DNA of 64,000 nt from Nocardia huaxiensis (GTDB lineage: Bacteria; Actinomycetota; Actinomycetes; Mycobacteriales; Mycobacteriaceae): assembly GCF_013744875.1 (NCBI RefSeq), contig NZ_CP059399.1, positions 1,922,001 to 1,986,000 of the forward strand, read 5' to 3'. A model generated the notes under the pieces. It was given only the letters and a program-made list of their open reading frames with translations, did no database searches and was not told the DNA's origin. Position numbers and translations under genes: made by a program. Shown piece by piece: positions 44,077-55,922 of the stretch (position 1 is its first letter; each line of letters starts with the position of its first letter).

Positions 44077-45816
44077 TTGGCGGCGGGCGACAGGGCCGGC
44101 ACGCGATTCGGGCAGTATGAGTTGCGCAGACTGCTCGGTGTCGGCGGCATGGGCGAGGTGTACGAAGCGCACGACACCGTGCGCGATCGCGTCGTGGCCG
44201 TCAAGCTGCTCGACGTCGAACTGGCCAGGTCGCAGACCTATGTGGAGCGCTTCCGGCGCGAATCCCGCACCGCCGCCAGATTGCAGGAGCCGCACGTCAT
44301 TCCGGTGCACGACTGGGGTGAGGTGGACGGGGTCCTCTACATCGACATGCGGCTGGTGCGCGGCCGGGACCTGAAGGCGCACCTGCACGCCGAAGGACCA
44401 CTCCCGGCGGCGCACGCGGTGTCGGTGATCGAGCAGATCGCGGCCGCGCTGGACGCCGCGCACGAGAGCGGCCTGGTGCATCGCGACATCAAGCCCGCCA
44501 ATATTCTGCTGACCGGTGAATTGTTCGCGTACCTGGTGGATTTCGGCATCGCCTACGCGGAATCGGATGTGCAGCTGACCAGTACGGGCAGCGCCATCGG
44601 ATCCTTCGCCTACATGGCGCCCGAACGGTTCGAACAGCACGCCATCGTCTCGCCCACCGCCGACATCTACGCCCTCGCCTGCGTGCTCTACGAATGCCTC
44701 ACCGGCGAAGTGCCGTTCCGAACCGACAGCAATATGGCCACCATCCGCGCCCACATGCTCACCCCGCCGCCCCGGCCCAGCGTGCGCGCCGGCGTCCCCG
44801 ACACCTTCGACCAGGTCATCGCGGTCGGCATGGCGAAGGATCCGGCGCGGCGCTACACCTCGGCGGGGCAGCTCGCGCGGGCGGCGCGCGCCTCGCTCCT
44901 GCGGGCCGAGCACTCGGATCCGACGCGGACCATGGTGCGTCCACCGCCCGCCGGATACCCGTCGCACGAGGCGGCCGCGCGGGGCTATCCGCCCGGTGCG
45001 GGCACCCCGCCGGAAGGGTATCCGCAGGGTTCACGCGGCGGGCCGCCGCTCGAAACATCCACTCCGCCAGGTGGATACCCGTTCAGCGGAGTGCCGGGTG
45101 CGTCCGGAGCCGGGTACTACGGAAGCGATACCGGCGGGTCGTCGGAACGACCGCTGCCGGATCATCCGTCCGGCCCGGTCGGCTACCGTGCCGGACCGTT
45201 GCGCGAACACCCTTCCGCCCCACTGCCTCTGCCGCCGCAGCAGCGCGGCTCCATACCGCTGCTGCTGGGCGCGCTGGCCGGACTGGTGGTGGTGCTGGCC
45301 GGAGTTCTCGGCTGGGTTCTGCTGTCGGACAACGGGTCCGACGGCGGCACCGCCACCGGCGGCGGCACGCAGGCGGGCACCACCTCGCCGGTCACCCAGC
45401 CGCCAACCACCGCGCAGCAGACCGCCCTCACCTCCGCGGCCACCACGAATCCGGTCGTGACCACCACCGTGGCCCCGCTCGCCGGCACCGTATCCGGAAC
45501 GGACGGACAGGGTTTCATCGGCACCGCGGGCGCCCGCTGCAATGCCGACAACCCGGCCTACGCCATCGGCCGCACCTCGCAATCGCGAGTCGTGGTGTGC
45601 CGCACCGGAGTCGGCCGCTACTACTACAAGGGCGTGCGCATCAGCGACGGGGCCGGCATCGAACTCGACGACCCGGTGCCCGACGGCGCGGGCGGATTCA
45701 CCGTCACCAACCCCTCCGACGGCACCCGATACCTGGTCACGCCGCAGGCCCTCACCATCGTCAAAGACGGCAATATCCTGGCCGATCAGCCCATGATCGA
45801 GTACGCCCACCGCTGA
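44077..45816 (+). CDS. Transmembrane Ser/Thr protein kinase
   Basis: Receptor-like eukaryotic-type kinase. The cytoplasmic kinase domain has all main motifs: glycine loop LLGVGGMGEVYEAHD, Lys in VAVKLLD, catalytic loop HRDIKPANILL, DFG in VDFGIAYAE and APE in GSFAYMAPERF. A Pro/Gly/Tyr-rich juxtamembrane linker (about 300-400) precedes one span (LLLGALAGLVVVLAGVLGWV) and an outer Thr/Ala-rich part with a small domain with two cysteines (GARCNADNP and VVVCRTG). I favour the TTG at 44077 (579 residues) with GGGGAGG eight bases upstream; the frame begins at a TTG at 44044. The outer domain is not PASTA, so the signal is unknown. Confidence 0.88.
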   Translation: MAAGDRAGTRFGQYELRRLLGVGGMGEVYEAHDTVRDRVVAVKLLDVELARSQTYVERFRRESRTAARLQEPHVIPVHDWGEVDGVLYIDMRLVRGRDLKAHLHAEGPLPAAHAVSVIEQIAAALDAAHESGLVHRDIKPANILLTGELFAYLVDFGIAYAESDVQLTSTGSAIGSFAYMAPERFEQHAIVSPTADIYALACVLYECLTGEVPFRTDSNMATIRAHMLTPPPRPSVRAGVPDTFDQVIAVGMAKDPARRYTSAGQLARAARASLLRAEHSDPTRTMVRPPPAGYPSHEAAARGYPPGAGTPPEGYPQGSRGGPPLETSTPPGGYPFSGVPGASGAGYYGSDTGGSSERPLPDHPSGPVGYRAGPLREHPSAPLPLPPQQRGSIPLLLGALAGLVVVLAGVLGWVLLSDNGSDGGTATGGGTQAGTTSPVTQPPTTAQQTALTSAATTNPVVTTTVAPLAGTVSGTDGQGFIGTAGARCNADNPAYAIGRTSQSRVVVCRTGVGRYYYKGVRISDGAGIELDDPVPDGAGGFTVTNPSDGTRYLVTPQALTIVKDGNILADQPMIEYAHR

Positions 45817-45904
45817 CCTGCGGAAAATCCGCTCGGGACAATTCCCGCGGTCATGCGTTAAGTTCGCTGATATCAGCAGTGGGAATGATCGGAGTTGATC
45901 GACT

Positions 45905-46879
45905 ATGCGCGCAGCCGTGGTGAGCAAGCTGGAAGGCCCGGAAGCCATCGAGGTCCTCGACATTCCGGAGCCTGCCGCCTATCCCGGCGGCGTCGTCATC
46001 GACGTGCACGCGGCCGGCATCGCCTTCCCGGACGTGCTCATGACGCGCGGCCAGTACCAGATGAAGCCGCAGCTGCCGTACGTCGTCGGCTGCGAGATCG
46101 CGGGCATCGTGCGCGAGGCCCCCGAGGGCGCGCACGTGCGGCCCGGTGACCGCGTGGTCGCGCTGACCCTGCTCGGCAATGCCGCCGCCGAAGTGGCCGT
46201 CACCCCGGCCGAAATGGTCTTCAAACTGCCCGACAACGTGTCGCTGGAATCCGGTGCGGGCGTGCTGTTCAACGACCTCACCGTGCACTTCTGCCTGCGC
46301 AAGCGCGGCCGCCTCGCCGAGGGCGAGACCGTGCTCGTGCACGGCGCGGCCGGCGGCATCGGCACCTCCACGCTGCGGCTGGCGCAGGCGCTCGGCGCGG
46401 GCCGCGTGATCGCGGTGGTCAGCACCGAGGAGAAGGCCGAAGTGGCGCGGGCCAATGGCGCGACCGATGTGGTGCTCACCGACGGCTGGCTGGACGCGGT
46501 CAAGGAGCTCACCGGCGGGCGCGGCGTCGACATCGTGCTCGACCCGGTCGGCGGCGACCGGTTCACCGACAGCATCCGCTCGCTGGCTTCCGGCGGCCGC
46601 CTGCTGGTGGTCGGCTTCACCGCGGGCGAAATCCCCACGGTGAAGGTGAACCGCCTGCTGCTCAAGAATGTCGAGGTCGTCGGCGCGGCCTGGGGGGAAT
46701 GGGCCATGACCCATCCGGGCTACCTGCAGGAGCAGTGGGCCGAGGTGGAACCCCTGCTCGCCAACGGCAAGATCGTCCCGCCCGAGCCGGTGATCTACAC
46801 CCTCGCGCACACCGCCGAGGCCGTCTCCGCGCTCGACAAGCGCACGGCCACCGGCAAAATCGTCGTCAGCCTGCGCTGA
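45905..46879 (+). CDS. Zinc-independent quinone oxidoreductase (MDR superfamily)
   Basis: 324-residue NADPH:quinone oxidoreductase-like enzyme. It has the GroES-like N-terminal domain (VVIDVHAAGIAFPDVLMTRG), the quinone oxidoreductase signature near LVHGAAGGIGTSTLRLAQAL (nucleotide binding) and VDIVLDPVGGDRFTDSIRSL. The Cys and His residues used for structural zinc in alcohol dehydrogenases are absent. It begins 88 bases after the kinase and ends nine bases before the next gene, with which it may be co-transcribed. The substrate is not determined. Confidence 0.88.
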   Translation: MRAAVVSKLEGPEAIEVLDIPEPAAYPGGVVIDVHAAGIAFPDVLMTRGQYQMKPQLPYVVGCEIAGIVREAPEGAHVRPGDRVVALTLLGNAAAEVAVTPAEMVFKLPDNVSLESGAGVLFNDLTVHFCLRKRGRLAEGETVLVHGAAGGIGTSTLRLAQALGAGRVIAVVSTEEKAEVARANGATDVVLTDGWLDAVKELTGGRGVDIVLDPVGGDRFTDSIRSLASGGRLLVVGFTAGEIPTVKVNRLLLKNVEVVGAAWGEWAMTHPGYLQEQWAEVEPLLANGKIVPPEPVIYTLAHTAEAVSALDKRTATGKIVVSLR

Positions 46880-46888
46880 GTGTGAATC

Positions 46889-48001
46889 GTGAAGCTGTCC
46901 AACCGGGTTCTGAATCGCACCCTGCTCGCCCGCCAGCATCTGCTGGAGCGCTCCGATCTGAGCGCGGCCGAACTCTGCGATCACCTGATCGGATTGCAGG
47001 CGCAGGACATGCTGCCGCCCTTCGTCGCATTGTGGAGTCGCGTAAGGGATTTCGATCCGGCGGTGGTGTCCGCCGGGCTGGAGGACCGCTCGCTGGTGCG
47101 AATCACGCTGATGCGCGGCACCATTCACCTCGTCACCCCGCCGGATGCATTGCGGATCGCCCCGCATATTCAGCCGGAGCTCGAAAAGGTGCCCTTCCGT
47201 AAGGGTTTCAACTACGGCGCAATGGTCGGCCTCGATCCCGACGAGGTGCGCGCACACGGCGAATCCGTCCTCGGCGACGAACCCATGTCGGCGGCGGACA
47301 TGCGGGAGCGTGCGGCCGAGCTCTACCCGGACCGCGATGCCGGAGCCATCCTGCAGACCTGGCTCTATCAGCTTCCCGTGCTCCAGACCCCGCCGCGCGG
47401 TCGCTGGAAGGACAGCAGCCGCCCGGTCTGGTCGCGGGTGGAACCCTGGCTCGGCGCACCCCTGGACCCGGACTATCCGCTCGAAGAGCTGCTCCTGCGC
47501 TACCTGCGCGCCTTCGGCCCCGCCACCACCATGGACATGCAGACCTGGTCCAAACTCACCGGCATGAAACCGGCCGTCGCCACACTCGGCGACCGCGTCC
47601 GCACCTACACCGACGACCGCGGCCGCACCCTCTACGACGCCGCCGACGCCGACCTCGCCGACCCGGACCAGCCCGCCCCCGTCCGCTTCCTCGGCTGGTA
47701 CGACAACGCCCTGCTCTCCCACCAGGACCGCACCCGCATCATCCCCGACGGCGCCGCCCCACCCCTGCGCGCCTTCGCCAGCCAGGTCTCCGCCATCCTC
47801 GTCGACGGCTACCTCGCCGGCCTGTACAAAGTCTTCCCCGAGCGCGAAGCCGCCCGCCTGCGCATCATCCCCACCCGCGCCTGGACCCCGGCCGAACACA
47901 CAGCCGTCGAAGCCGAAGCCCACGAACTCGTGAAATTCCTCGACCTCGACACCCCCGCCCGCGTCGAAATCCTCGATGTAGGAGCCGATCTGCGCCCCTG
48001 A
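46889..48001 (+). CDS. Winged-helix DNA-binding protein (HTH_42/AlkZ-like)
   Basis: 370-residue protein of the HTH_42 family, which includes the interstrand-crosslink glycosylases AlkZ/AlkX and many uncharacterised homologues. Recognisable parts are RQHLLERSDLSAAELCDHLI with GLQAQDMLPPFVALWSRV, the loop ITLMRGTIHLVTP, and the C-terminal FLGWYDNALLSHQDRTRIIP. The Q-x-Q/Q-A-Q type motif (GLQAQD) is where the AlkZ catalytic glutamines lie, so glycosylase activity is possible but unproven. GTG start nine bases after the previous stop. Confidence 0.82.
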   Translation: MKLSNRVLNRTLLARQHLLERSDLSAAELCDHLIGLQAQDMLPPFVALWSRVRDFDPAVVSAGLEDRSLVRITLMRGTIHLVTPPDALRIAPHIQPELEKVPFRKGFNYGAMVGLDPDEVRAHGESVLGDEPMSAADMRERAAELYPDRDAGAILQTWLYQLPVLQTPPRGRWKDSSRPVWSRVEPWLGAPLDPDYPLEELLLRYLRAFGPATTMDMQTWSKLTGMKPAVATLGDRVRTYTDDRGRTLYDAADADLADPDQPAPVRFLGWYDNALLSHQDRTRIIPDGAAPPLRAFASQVSAILVDGYLAGLYKVFPEREAARLRIIPTRAWTPAEHTAVEAEAHELVKFLDLDTPARVEILDVGADLRP

Positions 48002-48024
48002 CCGGCTCGCGGATCCTGAGCGCT

Positions 48025-48037
48025 GGGGCGAAGCCCC
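48025..48037. repeat. GGGGC-NNN-GCCCC palindrome
   Basis: GGGGC-GAA-GCCCC, flanked by CGCT and CAGCG that lengthen the stem, lies between the convergent ends of the HTH_42 and Lrp genes. It is the same hairpin type as after rplL and mqo and may work as a terminator. Confidence 0.5.
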
Positions 48038-48055
48038 TCAGCGTTTACGAGTTGT

Positions 48056-48574
48056 TCAATGCGCGTTGCGATATGCGGGCGCTTTGCTCGACCCCGACGG
48101 GGTGAGCGTCCGCAGCAGCGGCAGCGTGCGGTGCTCCACCACCGTCGACAGCACGATCACGCTGTGCGACCGCACCACCGAGGAACTCCGGTCGATGCTC
48201 AGCAGCACATTCTGCAGTCCCGCATGGGAATCCGCGCCGATACGGCACAGCACATCCCCGGACCCGGTGGTCGCGTACGCCTCCAGCACCCCCGGAATGT
48301 GCTCCAGATCCGCCGCCACCGCGTCCAGCGCCCCCTGCGAGATCTCCAGCGTCACGAACGCCTGCACATCGAAACCCGCTGCCGTGACATCGATCTGCGG
48401 ATCATAGGAGGCGATCACCCCCGCCTCCTCCATGCGCGCGATCCGCGACTGCACGGTCGCCCGCGCCACCCTGGTCCGCCGTGACAGCTCCAGAATCCCC
48501 GCCTTCTGGTACTCGTGCATGGCGGTGAGAATGGCCAGATCCAGTTCGTCCAGCTTGGCGGGAGTGCGTGCCAC
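48056..48574 (-). CDS. Lrp/AsnC-family regulator
   Basis: 172-residue feast/famine regulator. The N-terminal helix-turn-helix is LDLAILTAMHEYQKAGILEL followed by SRRTRVARATVQSRIARMEE; the C-terminal RAM ligand/oligomer domain runs from VQAFVTLEISQGALDAVAAD to IVLSTVVEHRTLPLL. The GTG at 48574 follows GGAGG seven bases upstream; the longer frame runs through a DNA repeat and is not coding. It is divergent from hppD, so control of tyrosine breakdown in response to an aromatic amino acid is a reasonable inference. Confidence 0.88.
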   Translation of the reverse strand: MARTPAKLDELDLAILTAMHEYQKAGILELSRRTRVARATVQSRIARMEEAGVIASYDPQIDVTAAGFDVQAFVTLEISQGALDAVAADLEHIPGVLEAYATTGSGDVLCRIGADSHAGLQNVLLSIDRSSSVVRSHSVIVLSTVVEHRTLPLLRTLTPSGSSKAPAYRNAH

Positions 48575-48628
48575 GGCGGGACCTCCGCTCGATTCGGTGC
48601 GCCGACGATCCGACCGCACTCCCGGAGA

Positions 48629-50079
<1,451 letters not shown>

Positions 50080-50116
50080 TCACACGCATTCGCCGGGCGT
50101 CGGTAGAGTCGGCGCC

Positions 50117-50644
50117 ATGCGGCTTGCGTCGGCGATTGTCACCGGGGTGTCACTCGCGTTGCTCTTGTCGGCATGCGGGGGAAACGGTGACGGCGATGAC
50201 TCACCGACCGGCGTGCGGACCCCACCGAAGGTGGCAACGCTGGGACCGTTCGTGGGGGAGTGCGGTCATGTGACCGATGACGAGATCAGGCAGATCTCGG
50301 GGGTGTCCGGTTCATTGCAGGTGTACCGCAACTCGGTGGGCTGCCATTGGAAGGCGTCCGGCTCGAGCGCGGAGGTGACCTTCGCGTCCTATCGCGGCAG
50401 TCCGCTGGCGCGCGAGCAGGCGTGGGAGTCGCTGCAGGGCCGCAATCCGGAGGCGATCACGGTCGCGGGGAAGCCCGGATTCCAGGCGTATGCCATTTCG
50501 CTCGGCGGTGAACTGTGCGATTTCGCGGTGCAATTGGATGACGACTTCTTCGAGTGGTCGTTCGCGGGCCCGGTCCCGGCCGGGCAGACCGCGTGCACGG
50601 TGTCGCGCCAGTTCGCCGAACTGACCATGCAACGGCTCGGGTAG
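50117..50644 (+). CDS. DUF3558 lipoprotein
   Basis: 175-residue lipoprotein. The signal peptide ends in lipobox LLSAC (residues about 16-20), then a Gly/Asp/Pro linker and a DUF3558 domain with the typical CGHVTDDEIRQISGV, NSVGCHWKASG and a late pair of cysteines (GGELCDFAV and GQTACTVS). DUF3558 is abundant in Nocardia and Streptomyces; its function is unknown. The next gene, nine bases on, encodes a second member, indicating a tandem duplication. Confidence 0.82.
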   Translation: MRLASAIVTGVSLALLLSACGGNGDGDDSPTGVRTPPKVATLGPFVGECGHVTDDEIRQISGVSGSLQVYRNSVGCHWKASGSSAEVTFASYRGSPLAREQAWESLQGRNPEAITVAGKPGFQAYAISLGGELCDFAVQLDDDFFEWSFAGPVPAGQTACTVSRQFAELTMQRLG

Positions 50645-50653
50645 GGGACAGTC

Positions 50654-51214
50654 ATGAAGCCTGACGCACGTGCCGTGTGCGGAGCCGCCGCGCTCCTGCT
50701 GCTGTCGGTGTCGCTGGCCGGTTGCGGTCGCACCGTCGAGGGCACCGCGCTGCCCGCGGGCGGCACCACCGGCACCCAGAGCAAGGTCAATACCAAGTTC
50801 GACAAGCTGCTGCGCGAATGCGAGGTGGTGACCGTCGACGAGATCGCCAAGGCGGTCGGTGACGGCACCCTGCCGCTGGGCTCGTTCAGCGGCGCGGTGT
50901 GCATGTGGGATCTGTCGGGCGGGTCGGCCGGCAGCGGCATGGTCACGCTGAATTGGTACGAGAACGGATCGCTCGCCAACGAGAAGTCGAACAACGATCG
51001 CCTCGGCTATGTGACGAACGACATCACGGTCGAGGGTCGCCGCTCGCTGGAGACCCGGCGCCCGAATGATCCTGACTCGTGCGGTGTTTCGGCTCCGGCC
51101 GCGGACGCCGGAATCGTCGGCTGGTGGGTCAACTACCGGGCCGGCTCCGCCCATGCCGACCCCTGCGCGGCCGCCGCCAAGCTGGTCGAATTGACCCTCA
51201 ATGTGGCGCGATAA
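50654..51214 (+). CDS. DUF3558 lipoprotein
   Basis: 186-residue lipoprotein with lipobox SLAGC (near residue 24), a short CGRTVEGTALPAG start common to actinobacterial lipoproteins, and a DUF3558 domain (LLRECEVVTVDEIAKAVGDG, SGAVCMWDLSGG, then DSCGVSAP and DPCAAAAKL). Four cysteines align with the preceding gene. The pair probably forms one transcript placed before the rpsL promoter. Confidence 0.82.
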   Translation: MKPDARAVCGAAALLLLSVSLAGCGRTVEGTALPAGGTTGTQSKVNTKFDKLLRECEVVTVDEIAKAVGDGTLPLGSFSGAVCMWDLSGGSAGSGMVTLNWYENGSLANEKSNNDRLGYVTNDITVEGRRSLETRRPNDPDSCGVSAPAADAGIVGWWVNYRAGSAHADPCAAAAKLVELTLNVAR

Positions 51215-51248
51215 ACCCCTCTACCAGCCCGGGTTCGGGGACCCCTTT

Positions 51249-51277
51249 TTGCCCCTCGAAAAGGCTGCGGGTATCGT
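51249..51277 (+). promoter_or_regulatory. Probable str-operon promoter (rpsL)
   Basis: TTGCCC (51249-51254), a 17-bp spacer and TATCGT (51272-51277) resemble SigA -35/-10 elements. The start near 51284 would leave a 5' UTR of about 210 bases before rpsL, room for regulation. No further gene is seen in the 280-bp gap. Confidence 0.55.
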
Positions 51278-51494
51278 GGACCGCTGTGCCCGGAAGCATG
51301 CGGGCAGGTTTGTGCGCAGTACGTAGGCCAGCGAGAGCGGCTGACCGTTTCGGCGTGTCCGGGTTTCGGATAACGCGCTGAGCACGACACGCCCGACCTC
51401 GTGGCAAGGAAATGCCGGGAGAACAGGGCGAAAAGCTCGAATGACACAGACATGAAGTTCCAGACACCTGGTTACTAATAAGGAAAGCCGGTCT

Positions 51495-51869
51495 ATGCCA
51501 ACCATCAACCAGCTGGTCCGCAAGGGTCGCCGCGACAAGGTCGCCAAGACCAAGACTGCGGCCCTCAAGGGGAGCCCGCAGCGTCGTGGCGTGTGCACCC
51601 GCGTGTACACCACGACCCCGAAGAAGCCGAACTCCGCGCTCCGCAAGGTCGCGCGTGTTCGCCTGACCAGCGCGGTCGAGGTCACGGCTTACATCCCGGG
51701 TGAGGGCCACAACCTGCAGGAGCACTCGATGGTGCTCGTTCGCGGCGGTCGTGTGAAGGACCTCCCGGGTGTGCGCTACAAGATCATCCGCGGCTCGCTC
51801 GACACCCAGGGTGTCAAGAACCGCAAGCAGGCCCGCAGCCGCTACGGCGCCAAGAAGGAGAAGAGCTAA
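51495..51869 (+). CDS. rpsL: 30S ribosomal protein S12
   Basis: Decoding-centre protein S12, 124 residues. The universally conserved [19 protein letters not shown] is present. Lys43 and Lys88 ([12 protein letters not shown]) are both unaltered, the wild-type form associated with streptomycin sensitivity. The stop overlaps the ATG of rpsG (TAATG), and the order rpsL-rpsG-fusA-tuf is the classical str operon. Confidence 0.99.
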   Translation: MPTINQLVRKGRRDKVAKTKTAALKGSPQRRGVCTRVYTTTPKKPNSALRKVARVRLTSAVEVTAYIPGEGHNLQEHSMVLVRGGRVKDLPGVRYKIIRGSLDTQGVKNRKQARSRYGAKKEKS

Positions 51870-52339
51870 TGCCGCGTAAGGGCCCCGCTCCCAAGCGTCC
51901 CCTGATCAACGACCCGGTCTACGGCTCCCCGCTGGTGACGCAGCTGGTCAACAAGATCCTGCTGGACGGCAAGAAGTCGACCGCCGAGCGCATCGTCTAC
52001 GGTGCCCTCGAGCAGGCTCGCGAGAAGACCGGCACCGATCCGGTCGTGACCCTCAAGCGCGCGCTGGACAACGTCAAGCCCGCCCTCGAGGTCAAGCCGC
52101 GTCGTGTCGGTGGCGCCACCTACCAGGTGCCGGTCGAGGTCCGTCCGGGCCGCGCCAACACCCTCGCGCTGCGCTGGCTGGTCAACTACTCCCGCGCTCG
52201 TCGTGAGAAGACCATGATCGAGCGTCTGGCGAACGAACTGCTGGACGCCAGCAATGGTCTGGGCGCTTCGGTGAAGCGTCGCGAGGACACCCACAAGATG
52301 GCCGAGTCCAACCGGGCGTTCGCGCACTACCGCTGGTGA
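51869..52339 (+). CDS. rpsG: 30S ribosomal protein S7
   Basis: Primary-binding protein that starts assembly of the 30S head, 156 residues. It shows [20 protein letters not shown], the beta-hairpin [16 protein letters not shown] and the C-terminal [14 protein letters not shown]. It overlaps the rpsL stop by one base and is followed by a 156-bp gap containing a strong hairpin before fusA. Confidence 0.99.
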   Translation: MPRKGPAPKRPLINDPVYGSPLVTQLVNKILLDGKKSTAERIVYGALEQAREKTGTDPVVTLKRALDNVKPALEVKPRRVGGATYQVPVEVRPGRANTLALRWLVNYSRARREKTMIERLANELLDASNGLGASVKRREDTHKMAESNRAFAHYRW

Positions 52340-52385
52340 TTTGCTACCCGGCACCCCGTTCGGATGTGCCGGGATGCGAGTCACT

Positions 52386-52417
52386 GCCTGGCGTGGCACT
52401 TCGCAGCCACGCCAGGC
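52386..52417 (+). other. Hairpin between rpsG and fusA
   Basis: Perfect 12-bp stem (52386-52397 with 52406-52417), loop ACTTCGCA, ending next to a TTGACA (52419-52424). It may modulate read-through into fusA, with TTGACA as the -35 of a second promoter; no good -10 is seen. Confidence 0.45.
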
Positions 52418-52495
52418 GTTGACACAGTGATGACCGCTGGAGAAGCCAGGGTCGTTCCCGAAGATCCCAACTAGCTACGAGCGGGGAAGATTTCC

Positions 52496-54601
52496 GTGGC
52501 ACAGGAAGTGCTCACCGACCTCAACAGGGTCCGCAACATCGGCATCATGGCGCACATCGATGCCGGTAAGACGACGACGACTGAACGCATCCTCTTCTAC
52601 ACCGGCATCACGTACAAGATCGGTGAGGTGCACGACGGCGCCGCCACCATGGACTGGATGGCGCAGGAGCAGGAACGCGGTATCACGATCACGTCGGCCG
52701 CGACGACCTGTTACTGGAAAGACAACCAGATCAACATCATCGACACCCCCGGGCACGTCGACTTCACCGTCGAGGTGGAGCGTTCGCTCCGCGTCCTCGA
52801 CGGCGCCGTCGCGGTGTTCGACGGTAAGGAGGGTGTCGAGCCCCAGTCCGAGCAGGTGTGGCGCCAGGCCGACAAGTACGACGTCCCGCGCATCTGCTTC
52901 GTCAACAAGATGGACAAGCTGGGCGCTGACTTCTACTTCACCGTTCAGACCATCAAGGATCGCCTGGGCGCGAAGCCGCTGGTCATCCAGCTGCCGATCG
53001 GCGCCGAGGACACCTTCGAGGGCATCGTCGACCTGGTCGAGAACAACGCCAAGGTGTGGCGTGGCGAGACCAAGCTGGGCGAGTCCTACGAGGTCGTCGA
53101 GATCCCGGAGGATCTGAAGGAGCGCGCCGAGCAGTACCGCCAGGAGCTGCTCGAGACCGTCGCCGAGTCCGATGAGTCCCTGCTGGAGAAGTTCTTCGGC
53201 GGCGAGGAGCTCTCGGTCGAGGAGATCAAGGGCGCGATTCGCAAGATGACCGTCAACTCCGAGCTGTACCCGGTGCTGTGTGGTTCCGCGTTCAAGAACA
53301 AGGGCGTTCAGCCCATGCTCGACGCGGTCATCGACTACCTGCCGTCGCCGCTGGATGTCGAGTCCGTGCAGGGCCACGTGCCCGGCAAGGAAGAAGAGGT
53401 GCTGACCCGGAAGCCGTCCTCGGACGAGCCTTTCGCGGCGCTGGCGTTCAAGATCGCCACCCACCCCTTCTTCGGCAAGCTGACCTACGTCCGCGTGTAC
53501 TCGGGCAAGGTCGACTCCGGCGCTCAGGTCATCAATGCGACCAAGGGCAAGAAGGAGCGTCTGGGCAAGCTGTTCCAGATGCACTCCAACAAGGAGAACC
53601 CGGTTCCCGAGGCCGTGGCCGGCCACATCTACGCGGTCATCGGTCTGAAGGACACCACCACGGGTGACACCCTGTGCGATCCGCAGAACCAGATCGTGCT
53701 GGAGTCCATGACCTTCCCGGATCCGGTCATCGAGGTGGCCATCGAGCCGAAGACGAAGGCCGACCAGGAGAAGCTGGGCACCGCGATCCAGAAGTTCGCG
53801 GAGGAGGACCCCACCTTCAACGTGAAGCTGGACCAGGAGACCGGCCAGACCGTCATCGGCGGCATGGGCGAGCTCCAGCTCGACATCTACGTCGACCGGA
53901 TGAAGCGCGAGTTCAAGGTCGAGGCCAACATCGGCAAGCCGCAGGTTGCTTACCGTGAGACCCTCACCAAGACCGTGGACAAGTACGAGTACACCCACAA
54001 GAAGCAGACCGGTGGTTCGGGCCAGTTCGCCCGCGTCATCATCGGCCTGGCTCCGCTGGTGGACGCCGAGGACGGCGCGACGTACGAGTTCGAGAACAAG
54101 GTCACCGGTGGCCGCGTTCCGCGTGAGTACATCCCGTCGGTGGACGCCGGTATCCAGGACGCCATGCAGTACGGTGTGCTCGCCGGCTTCCCGCTGGTGA
54201 ACGTGAAGGCCACGCTGCTCGATGGCGCCTACCACGAGGTCGACTCCTCGGAAATGGCGTTCAAGATCGCCGGCGCGATGGCGCTGAAGGAAGCGGCCCG
54301 CAAGGCCGGTCCCGTCATCCTCGAGCCCCTCATGGCTGTCGAGGTCACTACGCCCGAGGATTACATGGGTGAAGTGATCGGCGACCTGAACTCCCGCCGT
54401 GGCCAGATCCAGGCCATGGAGGAACGCAGTGGTGCCCGTGTCGTCAAGGCGCTGGTTCCGCTCTCGGAGATGTTCGGTTACATCGGTGACCTGCGGTCGA
54501 AGACCCAGGGCCGGGCGAACTTCTCCATGGTGTTCGCTTCGTACGCAGAGGTTCCGGCCAATGTGTCGAAGGAGATCATCGCCAAGGCGACCGGCGAGTA
54601 A
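52496..54601 (+). CDS. fusA: Elongation factor G
   Basis: Translocation GTPase, 701 residues, GTG start. The G motifs are clear: G1 [20 protein letters not shown]2 [12 protein letters not shown]3 [17 protein letters not shown] and G4 [10 protein letters not shown]. Domains II-V follow, including the conserved [17 protein letters not shown] and the C-terminal [16 protein letters not shown]. tuf follows after 116 bases that contain a 9-bp hairpin (54608-54616 with 54629-54637). Confidence 0.99.
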   Translation: MAQEVLTDLNRVRNIGIMAHIDAGKTTTTERILFYTGITYKIGEVHDGAATMDWMAQEQERGITITSAATTCYWKDNQINIIDTPGHVDFTVEVERSLRVLDGAVAVFDGKEGVEPQSEQVWRQADKYDVPRICFVNKMDKLGADFYFTVQTIKDRLGAKPLVIQLPIGAEDTFEGIVDLVENNAKVWRGETKLGESYEVVEIPEDLKERAEQYRQELLETVAESDESLLEKFFGGEELSVEEIKGAIRKMTVNSELYPVLCGSAFKNKGVQPMLDAVIDYLPSPLDVESVQGHVPGKEEEVLTRKPSSDEPFAALAFKIATHPFFGKLTYVRVYSGKVDSGAQVINATKGKKERLGKLFQMHSNKENPVPEAVAGHIYAVIGLKDTTTGDTLCDPQNQIVLESMTFPDPVIEVAIEPKTKADQEKLGTAIQKFAEEDPTFNVKLDQETGQTVIGGMGELQLDIYVDRMKREFKVEANIGKPQVAYRETLTKTVDKYEYTHKKQTGGSGQFARVIIGLAPLVDAEDGATYEFENKVTGGRVPREYIPSVDAGIQDAMQYGVLAGFPLVNVKATLLDGAYHEVDSSEMAFKIAGAMALKEAARKAGPVILEPLMAVEVTTPEDYMGEVIGDLNSRRGQIQAMEERSGARVVKALVPLSEMFGYIGDLRSKTQGRANFSMVFASYAEVPANVSKEIIAKATGE

Positions 54602-54607
54602 TTCGCT

Positions 54608-54637
54608 TCGGGACGGGTTTGCGAGAATCCGTCCCGA
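54608..54637 (+). other. Hairpin between fusA and tuf
   Basis: TCGGGACGG (54608-54616) pairs with CCGTCCCGA (54629-54637) seven bases after the fusA stop. It has no T tract, so partial attenuation or mRNA processing seems more likely than full termination. Confidence 0.4.
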
Positions 54638-54717
54638 GTCGGTCGTCGAACGACCCCCTGTAATACAAACCGCACTGCTGCAAAAAAGCACGCACTAACT
54701 AGTCCAGGAGGACAACA

Positions 54718-55908
54718 GTGGCGAAGGCGAAGTTCGAGCGGACGAAGCCCCACGTCAACATCGGCACCATTGGTCACGTCGACCACGGCAAGACCACGCT
54801 GACCGCGGCGATCACCAAGGTGCTGGCTGACAAGTACCCGGACCTGAACGCGGCCTTCGCGTTCGACCAGATCGACAAGGCTCCGGAGGAGAAGGCTCGT
54901 GGTATCACGATCAACATCTCCCACGTCGAGTACCAGACCGAGAAGCGCCACTACGCGCACGTCGACGCCCCCGGTCACGCGGACTACATCAAGAACATGA
55001 TCACCGGTGCCGCCCAGATGGACGGCGCGATCCTGGTCGTGGCCGCCACCGACGGCCCGATGCCGCAGACCCGTGAGCACGTGCTGCTCGCCCGCCAGGT
55101 CGGCGTGCCCTACATCCTGGTCGCGCTGAACAAGTCCGACATGGTCGACGACGAGGAAATCCTCGAGCTCGTCGAGATGGAGGTCCGCGAGCTGCTGGCT
55201 TCGCAGGAGTTCGACGAGGATGCCCCCGTCGTGCGCGTCTCCGGCCTGAAGGCCCTCGAGGGTGACGAGAAGTGGGCGCAGTCCGTTCTCGACCTGATGA
55301 ACGCCGTCGACGAGTCGATCCCGGACCCGGTCCGTGAGACCGACAAGCCGTTCCTGATGCCGATCGAGGACGTCTTCACGATCACCGGTCGTGGCACCGT
55401 CGTCACCGGTCGTATCGAGCGTGGTGTGATCAACGTGAACGAGGAAGTCGAGATCGTCGGCATCCGCGAGAAGGTCACCAAGACCACCATCACCGGCATC
55501 GAGATGTTCCGCAAGCTGCTCGACAACGGCCAGGCGGGCGACAACGTCGGTCTGCTGGTCCGTGGCATCAAGCGCGAGGACGTGGAGCGCGGCCAGGTCG
55601 TCATCAAGCCGGGCACCACCACCCCGCACACCGAGTTCGAGGGCCAGGCGTACATCCTGTCGAAGGACGAGGGCGGCCGCCACACCCCGTTCTTCAACAA
55701 CTACCGCCCGCAGTTCTACTTCCGTACCACGGACGTGACCGGCGTCGTGACCCTCCCCGAGGGCACCGAGATGGTCATGCCCGGCGACAACACCGAGATG
55801 AGCGTCAAGCTCATCCAGCCGGTCGCCATGGACGAGGGCCTGCGTTTCGCGATCCGTGAGGGTGGCCGCACCGTCGGTGCCGGTCGCGTCACCAAGATCG
55901 TCAAGTAA
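54718..55908 (+). CDS. tuf: Elongation factor Tu
   Basis: GTPase that delivers aminoacyl-tRNA to the ribosome, 396 residues. GTG start with AGGAGG seven bases upstream. Motifs: [52 protein letters not shown] and [11 protein letters not shown]; the C-terminal domain ends [15 protein letters not shown]. It is the last gene of the str operon, closed by a terminator at 55923-55957. Confidence 0.99.
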   Translation: MAKAKFERTKPHVNIGTIGHVDHGKTTLTAAITKVLADKYPDLNAAFAFDQIDKAPEEKARGITINISHVEYQTEKRHYAHVDAPGHADYIKNMITGAAQMDGAILVVAATDGPMPQTREHVLLARQVGVPYILVALNKSDMVDDEEILELVEMEVRELLASQEFDEDAPVVRVSGLKALEGDEKWAQSVLDLMNAVDESIPDPVRETDKPFLMPIEDVFTITGRGTVVTGRIERGVINVNEEVEIVGIREKVTKTTITGIEMFRKLLDNGQAGDNVGLLVRGIKREDVERGQVVIKPGTTTPHTEFEGQAYILSKDEGGRHTPFFNNYRPQFYFRTTDVTGVVTLPEGTEMVMPGDNTEMSVKLIQPVAMDEGLRFAIREGGRTVGAGRVTKIVK

Positions 55909-55922
55909 GACCCTGTTTTACT

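Noticed and set aside
52475..54691. Long minus-strand open frame opposite fusA (and similar ones opposite rpoB, tuf and mce genes)
   Set aside because: High GC at third positions keeps antisense frames open. The sequences are Leu/Val/Asp/His-rich without domains.
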